From a bacterium (GTDB taxonomy: Bacteria > Armatimonadota > Fimbriimonadia > Fimbriimonadales > Fimbriimonadaceae), in contig PNMZ01000006.1 of the NCBI GenBank assembly GCA_013823945.1, positions 1 to 64,000 of the forward strand: a DNA stretch of 64,000 nucleotides. Reading direction: 5' to 3'. The notes beneath the pieces were generated by a model, which did no database searches, was not told where the DNA came from, and saw only the letters and a list, made by a program, of their open reading frames with translations. The position numbers and the translations under genes were made by a program. How positions within the stretch are numbered: the stretch's first letter is position 1; each line of letters starts with the position of its first letter. This document shows positions 55,911 through 63,400 of this stretch, piece after piece.

Positions 55911-56723
55911 ATGTTCGGAGAGAACATGAAGCCCGGACGCCCGGAGGTGATCGAACCGATGGAACTGTCGATGGAAGATCTGTACCTCTTCAAACAGTGC
56001 CCGCTCAGATGGCGACTCTCGAAGACCGAGCTTCACATGCGAGAGCGGACCAAAAAGGAAGAGCTCGCGGATAAGGCAAAAGAGATGATCCAATGGTACT
56101 ACACCCGTCGGATGGAAGGGTTGCTGCCAAGCTACGATCAAGTGAAGCGACACTTCAGCGACCTCTTGTATGGTGGAAAGATCGACAGCCGACAGGTGAT
56201 GCGCATGCAACGGGTGAAACCTGAACGTGGCGATATTGTGAACATGGAGCAGAAACTCATCAAAGGGGTGCTCGAGATGGTCGGGCGCGACCGGGCCAAA
56301 GAAGCGACGGTCGTCGCCGTGTCGAAAAAGTATCGGGTGAAGATCTCGGACACGCTATACCTGACGGGCGAGATACCCGTGGTGCGAGACGTAGAAGGGC
56401 AGATCGAACTCGTATGGGTGAAGACGTCCTTCTCAGATGCGAGCGAGTTCTATTACCTGACGGACATGGGTCTGACGTTCCTGCAGCTTGCCTGGAACAG
56501 CGTGAAGAAGCAACCGGCGCAACGGGTCGTGGTATTCGATGCTGTCAGCGGGAAGGAACGAGCGGTGATCCGCTCGCGTGAAGATTACAAGCGTCTCGTC
56601 GAGATCGCGAAGATGACAGAGGCCATGATTCGACAAAATCTGATCATGCCGAGAGAACAAAAAGGATGCAACAGCTGCCCGAAAAGAATGTTGTGCGCGC
56701 AATGGAAAGGTTGGAAGAATTGA
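55911..56723 (+). CDS. Cas4/AddB-like PD-(D/E)XK-fold protein with Fe-S cluster, catalytic residues apparently lost
   Basis: The 270-residue product uses ATG 55911, seven bases after GGGAAG; ATG 55896 is weaker. Four Cys fit a Cas4/AddB-type iron-sulphur cluster: C30 in QCPLRW and C253-x2-C256-x5-C262 near the end. The nuclease core should read G-x-x-D ... D/E-x-K, but here it reads LTGEIPVVRDVEG and IELVWVKTS: Pro and Trp replace the expected acidic residues, though the Lys and Thr remain. So it may bind DNA rather than cut it. In RecB-family nucleases the core resects DNA ends. It lies near annealing, resolvase and polymerase genes. Confidence 0.55.
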   Translation: MFGENMKPGRPEVIEPMELSMEDLYLFKQCPLRWRLSKTELHMRERTKKEELADKAKEMIQWYYTRRMEGLLPSYDQVKRHFSDLLYGGKIDSRQVMRMQRVKPERGDIVNMEQKLIKGVLEMVGRDRAKEATVVAVSKKYRVKISDTLYLTGEIPVVRDVEGQIELVWVKTSFSDASEFYYLTDMGLTFLQLAWNSVKKQPAQRVVVFDAVSGKERAVIRSREDYKRLVEIAKMTEAMIRQNLIMPREQKGCNSCPKRMLCAQWKGWKN

Positions 56724-56822
56724 ATATTTCAAGTACCGCAATGAAAAAATTGATTGAAAAAGAGATAAACAAACGCAAAGAGCAGTCGATAAATACTACG
56801 ACAGAGGAGGCGTCATGCCAAG

Positions 56823-57761
56823 ATGAACGACCGGCAGGCATATTCGAAAGTACAGAGCGACGGTGCGATCACCCCTAAAGAGGGGATGATGGACATGGCC
56901 CGGGCGGTATGGGCAAACTCGCGACACCTGGAGGTCATTCGTGTACCGGAGTCATGGGAGATGACTAAGGGCGAGGGCGTGACCATCGCAGTCTTGGATT
57001 CGGGAGTGGATCGGATGCATCCGGATTTAAAGGAGAGTGTCGTTGGGGTGTTCGACACGACAGGTGGAGATGGGAGCGACTCAACAGGGCACGGGACGCA
57101 CTGTATCGGATTGATCGCAGCACAACAAGGGACAGACGGGGTGACCGGTGTGTCCCCCGATGCAAAGATTGTAAGTATAAAGGTGATTGACAAAAACAAT
57201 CATGGGTCAGTAACGATGTTGAGAGATGGGCTAAGGAAGGCCATCGACATGAATGTCGATATCATCAATCTATCGCTCGGGACAAAAACACACCCGGGCC
57301 CGGATGTAGAGCTTCTCTTGGACGAAGCAGAGGAAAAAGGTATCCTTGTGGTCGCCGCGAGCGGAAACGAAAGCGGACCGGTCATGTTTCCGGCAAGATT
57401 CGACAATGTGATTGCTGTCAGTGGGATAGATGAGAAAGGCATACGATCTGATTTCTCCAATTACGGGATTGAAAACTTGGTTTGTGCCCCTTCGGTCGCA
57501 CTCGTTTCGACATTCCCAGGGAACAGATATGCCAAAATGTCAGGAACTTCTATGGCTGCAGCGGTGATTACGGGAATTCTCTCTTTAGGAATTTCCATAC
57601 TTAAAAATCAAAAATCGGGTAATATTAGGTCTAGAGAGTTAATTCTCGACCTTTTACCGACTGTGTCGAATGATTCAGGAGACCCAGGCAGAGACGTTTT
57701 TTATGGGTGGGGAGTCCTAGATTCAACTAGATTTTGTCGAAACGTGTCTAATGGTTTATGA
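56823..57761 (+). CDS. Intracellular subtilisin-like serine protease (S8)
   Basis: The 312-residue protein uses ATG 56823, 12 bases after GAGGAGG; ATG 56815 opens only a 3-codon frame. The S8 triad is visible: D59 in AVLDSGVDRMHPDL, H90 in GHGTHCIG, S243 in GTSMAAAV, with oxyanion N182 in AASGNESG. There is no signal peptide, and the length is near the catalytic core, so it resembles Bacillus intracellular subtilisins. Phages use proteases for head maturation or to process host factors, but a subtilase is unusual. The last 80 codons and downstream bases are visibly richer in A/T than its neighbours. Confidence 0.8.
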   Translation: MNDRQAYSKVQSDGAITPKEGMMDMARAVWANSRHLEVIRVPESWEMTKGEGVTIAVLDSGVDRMHPDLKESVVGVFDTTGGDGSDSTGHGTHCIGLIAAQQGTDGVTGVSPDAKIVSIKVIDKNNHGSVTMLRDGLRKAIDMNVDIINLSLGTKTHPGPDVELLLDEAEEKGILVVAASGNESGPVMFPARFDNVIAVSGIDEKGIRSDFSNYGIENLVCAPSVALVSTFPGNRYAKMSGTSMAAAVITGILSLGISILKNQKSGNIRSRELILDLLPTVSNDSGDPGRDVFYGWGVLDSTRFCRNVSNGL

Positions 57762-57824
57762 CAAATTTATTAAAAAAAGGTTTCATTTCGGGAAAGATTA
57801 ATATAAGGTAGAGGAGTGCTAAAG

Positions 57825-57953
57825 ATGGAGCGAATCAAAATTGTGGAAGATTTAGGGTATAAACTACCTCTAAATAATGAGAAGATAGTCCCGACAACAG
57901 AAGAGAAAAAAGAGGACAATCCGTCCGCCAAGGAGGTGGGCGATCATGAATGA
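57825..57953 (+). CDS. Small 42-residue protein
   Basis: ATG 57825 lies eight bases after GAGGAG, and the frame ends in an ATGAATGA overlap with the next gene, so start, ribosome site and coupling all support it. The peptide is charged: MERIKIVEDLGYKLPL, then Lys/Glu-rich residues and NPSAKEVGD at the end. No family is recognised. Sits in an A/T-rich patch between the subtilisin and the next unknown. Confidence 0.5.
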   Translation: MERIKIVEDLGYKLPLNNEKIVPTTEEKKEDNPSAKEVGDHE

Positions 57954-58515
57954 AGTGACCCCTTCATCTGAAGCTCCAGAAGCGAATACCGTTGTAGCGG
58001 AGGAAGACACAGTCAAGATTGAACAAAACGCATCAGAGATTTTGATGAGTAAACTTCAGTCTATGAAGCAAAAGAAAGTAAGTTTTGCGCTACACAGTCA
58101 AGAAGAGCGGACCAAACGCTCCGAAATCATACAGATCGAAGAAAAGGCCCCAGGGAATGGGATTCGTCGCATCGTCGAATTGACTCTCGAACCTACTAAG
58201 ATGGGTATCCTGGGTAAAAAGACCCGACTCGATCGTGACGAGTATCTCGATGCAATCGGACGTATGCTCCAAGAGGAACAAGATTCCTGGGAAGAGTTGC
58301 GTATGAGAGATCAAATTCGTCTGACACGTGACTACATCATGGGTGAGACGATGATCAAGCATTGCGTTGAGAACAATTTGATCACGGACATCACAGAGCA
58401 GATGAAAAACAATTACTCGTTCAAATACGGTAAGCGTTCAGATGTAGATGGCCAAATGATAGGCGAATCGCTAACGGTAATCTTGACCCAGCTCGAAGGA
58501 GTGGGTTATGAGTGA
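57946..58515 (+). CDS. Unknown protein
   Basis: The 189-residue protein starts behind AAGGAGGTGGGCGATC. An acidic, Ser/Pro/Glu-rich N-terminus (30 residues) is followed by helices (ILMSKLQSMKQKKVSF) and a region with RRIVELTLEPTKMGILG, then DEYLDAIGRMLQEEQDSW and a long helix. No family recognised. It overlaps the RusA-like gene by 8 bases. A small replication or transcription factor is plausible, without direct support. Confidence 0.4.
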   Translation: MNEVTPSSEAPEANTVVAEEDTVKIEQNASEILMSKLQSMKQKKVSFALHSQEERTKRSEIIQIEEKAPGNGIRRIVELTLEPTKMGILGKKTRLDRDEYLDAIGRMLQEEQDSWEELRMRDQIRLTRDYIMGETMIKHCVENNLITDITEQMKNNYSFKYGKRSDVDGQMIGESLTVILTQLEGVGYE

Positions 58516-59050
58516 CGTATTGTGTTCGTTCGACATGCCGTTGATGATGTTCGGGAAGTACAAGCGCAAAAAAACGGTAGAATGGACAACAGATAAGAAC
58601 GGGAAGAAGAAGCCGAAGAAGCAAGTCACGGTCTATGATGAGATGGTGCGTGGAGAAGATCCAGGTTTATTCCCATCTGTAAACCACATATACCGAAAGA
58701 TGCGAGGCGGGCAACAACTGACTGATATGGCTAAAAACCATTTGTTGGATTGGAGAGAGATGGCCCAGATTTCTTGGGCTGAAGCAGGCAAGAACGAGCC
58801 TATCAAAAAGAAACTCGTCTATGTGGATGCCTACTTCATCTTGCCGAACAACAAGGTGCGTGACGTTTCAAACGTTTTGAAACTACTGATGGACGCACTT
58901 GAAGGAGTCGTGTACGAGAACGACTACTATGCACTTCCCCGTATCATGGATATGCGAGTAGTAAAAGACAAGGCCAGATGCTACCTCGAAATCAGAGAAT
59001 GTGATTCAAACGAGGAATGGCTGGAGAAGGTGAACTTCCTCCATGTTTGA
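58508..59050 (+). CDS. RusA-like Holliday junction resolvase
   Basis: The 180-residue protein starts behind GAAGGAGTGGGTT. Near the front is FPSVNHIYRKMRGG, the substrate-facing P-S-x-N motif of RusA; further on VRDVSNVLKLLMDALEGVVYEND contains the D-x-x-N...D-A-L-x-G-V-x-x-x-D metal-binding pattern (D119, the D of MDAL and the D of END). RusA cuts four-way junctions during recombination-dependent replication. The insert of basic residues (KNGKKKPKKQVTV) is extra. Overlaps both neighbours slightly. Confidence 0.7.
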   Translation: MSDVLCSFDMPLMMFGKYKRKKTVEWTTDKNGKKKPKKQVTVYDEMVRGEDPGLFPSVNHIYRKMRGGQQLTDMAKNHLLDWREMAQISWAEAGKNEPIKKKLVYVDAYFILPNNKVRDVSNVLKLLMDALEGVVYENDYYALPRIMDMRVVKDKARCYLEIRECDSNEEWLEKVNFLHV

Positions 59051-59702
59051 GACCTATATGACCGAGAAGGACCTTGAAGTGGTCAAGCTCGTCATGAGGG
59101 CGCTGACAGGGAGACCGGATTTCAATTCCTATATCATTAGGGGCATCGCACGTCATCTCATGGGAGGTAGGCGTGGAGCGTTGCTTGCAAGTAAGAGACA
59201 TCTGATGAAGGACGAGGCACTCCTGAGCGAAGCGACGGAAGCGCTGAGAGCCGCGGCGGAGCCCTGGGAGGTAGAAGACCTCTTTCAGGAGCTCCGCCTT
59301 GTCATGGAACGAATAGCGAGCAAAGCCAAGGACGGACCGACTCGCGACTATTACATCAGCAAGAGTTTTAGATACGAGGTGCCACGGTTCTTTCGACTCG
59401 AAGGGGAAAGAAGAGCAAGGCAATCATCCACTTTCGAGGACAAGTGCCCGCTCTATGAGCAGGCCGACGTCGATGAGTGGGTCTTGGGAGAGTGCAACGA
59501 GGCACTAGAAGCATTGACATCATGGGAGCGACGTATATTACTTGCAATCGATTCGGAGGGGATGACGGTCTCCGAGGCGGCAAGAAGATTCGGTTACTCA
59601 AGACAACATCTTTCGAGACGATACAACACTACAAAGCAGCAAGTCTACCAGAATAGAGCCGCCGCCGCAGCCGGCGAGCGAACAGAAGGGGTCGGAAGAT
59701 GA
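59043..59702 (+). CDS. Sigma-factor-like transcription protein
   Basis: The 219-residue protein starts in an 8-base overlap with the resolvase gene. Residues 157-200, ALTSWERRILLAIDSEGMT, VSEAARRFGYSRQHLSRRY, resemble sigma region 4: a helix, then the helix-turn-helix recognising a -35. The middle (VEDLFQELRLVMERI; SFRYEVPRFFRLE) loosely resembles region 2. Many phages encode such sigma-like factors for middle or late genes. It could target the TATACT-type leaders in the window; no test of that is possible here. Confidence 0.5.
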   Translation: MFETYMTEKDLEVVKLVMRALTGRPDFNSYIIRGIARHLMGGRRGALLASKRHLMKDEALLSEATEALRAAAEPWEVEDLFQELRLVMERIASKAKDGPTRDYYISKSFRYEVPRFFRLEGERRARQSSTFEDKCPLYEQADVDEWVLGECNEALEALTSWERRILLAIDSEGMTVSEAARRFGYSRQHLSRRYNTTKQQVYQNRAAAAAGERTEGVGR

Positions 59703-59950
59703 CTATTACACCATATGACGGGATCGCCGTGTTCGACGTAGAAGAAAATGCATATGTATTCAAAGAGCAAGGTGTGTATTACGAGGGCATGGACGTGTCG
59801 AAGGCGATGGAGCGCCTAGGCATCACGTCAGTATTACGGGCAGCAGCCCATACGGTCAAGTTCCTTGATGGCGAAGAGCTCAAGGAGATGCAGGAGCTTG
59901 TGGGAGAAATGCCCCTTCCTGTAGCGGAAATCGGTGTGCAGGCTATTTAA
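59699..59950 (+). CDS. Small unknown protein
   Basis: The 83-residue protein starts in an ATGA overlap with the sigma-like gene. Beta strands (DGIAVFDVEENAYVFKEQ) and a helix (SKAMERLGITSVLRAAAHTV) are visible. No family is recognised. It shares the transcript of the sigma-like gene and ends just before a promoter-hairpin leader. Confidence 0.4.
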   Translation: MTITPYDGIAVFDVEENAYVFKEQGVYYEGMDVSKAMERLGITSVLRAAAHTVKFLDGEELKEMQELVGEMPLPVAEIGVQAI

Positions 59951-59958
59951 AAAGACGG

Positions 59959-59964
59959 TATACT
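59959..59964 (+). promoter_or_regulatory. TATACT -10-like element
   Basis: TATACT within GGTATACTATAG lies in the gap after the preceding gene; no TG extension and only a weak -35 (TGTGCA). Twenty-four bases downstream begins AACTGG of the AAGACAACTG box, then the hairpin leader of the RemA-like gene. Confidence 0.4.
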
Positions 59965-59993
59965 ATAGTCATAGCGCATAGCTAAGACAACTG

Positions 59994-60025
59994 GGGGACG
60001 GACCAATCATTGGCCGTCCCCTTTT
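59994..60025 (+). terminator. Leader hairpin before the RemA-like gene
   Basis: GGGGACGG and CCAA pair with TTGG and CCGTCCCC around TCA with one bulged A; TTTT follows and then CATATGGAGGG. The AAGACAACTG box (59984-59993) abuts it. TTTTCATATG is shared with the element at 34633. Its position between -10 motif and ribosome site makes it a leader attenuator or protecting structure. Confidence 0.65.
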
Positions 60026-60045
60026 CATATGGAGGGATCAGATAG

Positions 60046-60333
60046 GTGTTAATCGATATCGGCTATTACAACTATGTCAACCTAGAGAAAATCGTAGGGC
60101 TCAAATCGGGCAAGGAAGAGACGAAGGACGACAAGCTCTTCTACGAAGAGATCAAAGAACAGGGTATCGCAGTGGACGCAACGAACGGCAACAAACGCCG
60201 CTCATATGTGATGACGTCTGACGGAAAGGTGTACGTATCAAATGTACGGCCTGAAACGCTATACAAGCGCATCAACGGGGCGTTGGGGTATAGCCTGATC
60301 GCAGAGCCTGAAGGCGAAGAAGATGAAGAGTGA
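60046..60333 (+). CDS. RemA/DUF370-like regulatory protein
   Basis: The 95-residue protein starts at GTG 60046, eight bases after GGAGGGA. LIDIGYYNYVNLEKIVGL matches the RemA start (hydrophobic, I-G-x-x-N-x-V, then R/K-I-I/V), followed by GIAVDATNGNKRRSYVMTSDG and YVSNVRPETLYKRI, matching the conserved D-A-T-x-G, R-x-x-V-x-x-x-S-D and P-E-T parts. RemA is an octameric DNA-binding regulator of matrix genes in Bacillus. An acidic tail (EGEEDEE) is extra. It has its own promoter-hairpin leader. A phage regulator is inferred; host interference is possible. Confidence 0.7.
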   Translation: MLIDIGYYNYVNLEKIVGLKSGKEETKDDKLFYEEIKEQGIAVDATNGNKRRSYVMTSDGKVYVSNVRPETLYKRINGALGYSLIAEPEGEEDEE

Positions 60334-60342
60334 TTCAGGAAA

Positions 60343-60401
60343 CTTTTCTGAGCAAGGGTAAAATATTTCATTTTTTCGTTTGCGTTTTCCTGAGCAAGGG
60401 T
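60343..60401. repeat. Two direct repeats (CTGAGCAAGGGT) in the RemA-dnaE gap
   Basis: CTTTTCTGAGCAAGGGT (60343-60359) and TTTTCCTGAGCAAGGGT (60385-60401) share 12 bases, 42 bases apart, and GATTCAGG also recurs on each side (60332-60339 and 60407-60414). The 131-base gap holds no gene. TCAGGAAA and TTTTCCTGA can pair, too. Such spacing suggests an operator for a regulator; the RemA-like protein encoded immediately upstream is an obvious candidate, by inference only. No convincing promoter for the polymerase gene is seen. Confidence 0.5.
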
Positions 60402-60464
60402 GAAGCGATTCAGGTACAATGGAGGTATTCACAACCAAATATCTGATGAAAGTAGTGTATATAT

Positions 60465-63400
60465 ATGTGCAATCAAGTAGTCATCGACCTTCCTACGGAG
60501 TACCTCCATCCAGGCTTAAAACATGTGGACCTTCACGCCCACAGCGAAAAGTCATTGATGGACGGGCTCTCTAACGAGAAGCAATTGCTGCAGGCGGCAA
60601 AGGACGCCGGCAAGTCTGCAATCGCATTGACGGACCACGGTTTTATGGGAGGTGTCCCGTCGTTTCTTAAAGAGGCGAAAGCAATGGGCATGAAAGGTAT
60701 CCCTGGGTGCGAAATTTACACGACCAAGGATCACCGCGTCAACAGCGGGCCAGTGTTCGAGGAGATGCGCTTACGAATCGCCGAGCGTGTAGGGATGGTC
60801 AACAAGAAGGGGAAGCTCGAGAAGAAGAAAATCCAAGATTTGTTGAAGAAGTGTCGTAAAGATTATGCGAACGGGATTCAGGATGCTGAGATGTATGAGA
60901 TGGAGACCATCATGAAGAACGGCGGACCGACGGAGCAGTCACTCAATCTGGATCCGGAATGGTATGCGGACTCGCAAGGACAAGAACCGCCATGGGTTCA
61001 AGATGATACGAGTCATATGACGATCAAAGAGCTGATCGATGACTATCTGGATCACGACAACTTCCACCTTGTTTGTCTGGCCAGAAACGAACAAGGTTTA
61101 TCAGACCTTTATACAATCGTTTCTGAAGGGCATGTCAACGGCTTCTACTCAGACCCTCGAGTATCTTTGAAATGGATTCGCGAAAACAACCTAGGTCAGC
61201 ACCTTATCGCGACAAGCGCTTGCCTGGGAGGGTTCCTGCCGCGCCTCTTATGGCACGAACGGTTTGACGAAGCCCGGGCGTTCATCAGAGAGTGCCAGGA
61301 GACCTTCGGCATCTTCGTCCTCGAGAAACAGGCGACAGACAACCCGGATCAACCATGGTTGAACGAATGGGTGGACAAACTATCGAATGAGATGGGATTG
61401 AAGCGCGTCATCACGACAGACGTCCATTTCGCGAGACGAGAAGATTGGCAGACACATGATGTATTGGTATCTGCAGGCATGGGGAAATGCGTCCTCGACG
61501 AGGACCGGTACCATTACTCGAAAGACCACTACATCAAAACAATCGACGAGCTCGTCAGAACAACGGACGATATTGAGGCGATCGAGGAGACACAGCGGCT
61601 CGCAGATCTCTGTGAAGTGATCGACGTGCCGACGACACCAGTGTTCCCAAAACTCCCTCTCGTCAATCAGACGCCAGAGGAAGCCTTGCGAGAGCGGTGT
61701 TGGGGGGCCTTGTTCCAATATATGCTGAAGGTTCCGACCATCGACTATGCTGAATACTCGGAGCGGCTCGACTTTGAGCTCAACACAATCATCACGGCCG
61801 GCTTTGCTGACTACTTCCTCATCATCGAGGGGATGATCAACAAGGCTAAGGACGAGGGGTTCCTCGTAGGTCCAGGACGTGGTTCGGCAGCGGGCTCGCT
61901 GGTCGCATTCCTCTTGAAAGTGACGGGTGTCGACCCGATCGAGCACGGCCTTCTGTTCTACCGATTCCTAAACCCTGAGCGGGTCGGCTTGCCTGACATC
62001 GACGTCGACATGTCGTATGAGGCGACACAGGTCGTCTATAGATACTTGGAAGACACATATGGCGCGGACAAGGTCTCACAGATCGGGACATACGGCACAT
62101 TGGCCGCGAAGTCGGCGATCCGTGACATCGGGAAAGCACTTGGATACGAGAAGGCGGTCATAGACCGATTCACAAAACAGGTCCCATCAAAACCAGGGAC
62201 AAAATTAAATAAACTGGACCTGAGCGACTCTTCATTGTCACGGCTCGCACAATACGTGCAGGAGTACCCGCATTGGTGGGCGATGGCGTTGGCCGCGGAA
62301 GGAAACCCGAAATCGATGGGATCCCATGCGGGTGGTGTTGTAATCTCCCCGGAGCCAATCTGGGAGCGTGTACCGGTCTTCAAAGACAAGAAGCACGGCC
62401 GCCTGACTACGATGTTCGACATGAAGTGGGTCGAGAACTATTTGGTCAAATATGACCTGCTCAAACTCGAGACACTCGACTTGATCGAGATGACGATGAA
62501 GCTCGCCGGTCTAGATATGGACCCGTACGATATCCCGTTGGACGATCCGAACGTGTATCAGACGGTCTATCAGAGCGGCCGACTAGACGGAGTGTTCCAA
62601 GTTGAGGGAGCTGGTATGAAGAAGACCGTCATCGAGATGGAGGCGTCAAGCCTTGCAGACATCAACGCCGCCGTGGCGCTGTACCGTCCAGGCCCGTTGC
62701 AGTTCATCCCGAACTACATCAACCGTAAGAAGGGTAAGGAGGCGGTCTTCTATCGGTTCCCAGTCATGGAAGAGGACCTGAAGGAGACTTACGGGATTGT
62801 AGTGTATCAGGAGCAAATGATGACACTCTCGCGGAAAATCGGCGGGTTCTCGATGGGTCAGGCCGACATGCTGCGCAAGGGGATGGCCAAGAAGATTCAA
62901 GAGGTCATGGACAAGATGTTGCACTCGCTCGTCTATGGAGACGAGGAAATGAACATTCCAGGTGGCATTAAACTCGGTTACGACGAGCAAGAGCTGCTGA
63001 AAATGGCCGACGAGTGGCGGGCGTTCGGTGATTATGGGTTCAACCGTTCACATAGCCTCTGCTACGCGGTCATCTCGATTTGGACGGCATGGCTCAAATG
63101 CTATTACCCGACAGAGTTCATGGCATCATTACTAACCCTTGCTGCAGGTAAGAAGAAAGAAGGAGTCGGGACGAACATCGGATACATGAAAGAGCTCCGT
63201 GAGTGGGGTATCCAGATCGTGAAGCCCGACATCCGATACTCGGCCGCAGAATGGCTGCCGAATGCAGAGGAGAAGACGATCCGTTACGGGTTATCCTCGA
63301 TCGCGGGGATCTCGGACGATGACATGACGTTGATTAAACTGGTTCGCTCTCGCATCCCGGCAACGTTGACGCAACCGTTGCAGTACTTGCTTCAGTTCAT

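Noticed and set aside
55911-56723. CRISPR Cas4 function for the Fe-S protein
   Set aside because: No Cas genes or arrays occur nearby and the catalytic acids are missing.
56702-56878. Possible 58-residue gene (MERLEELNISSTAM...) spanning the gap before the subtilisin
   Set aside because: It has no ribosome site and overlaps both the Cas4-like gene and the subtilisin start; the helical start could be chance. It could still be real.
60465-60500. Later start for the DnaE gene
   Set aside because: The PHP motif begins within about 20 residues of ATG 60465, so a later start would remove its first metal ligands despite the weak ribosome site.
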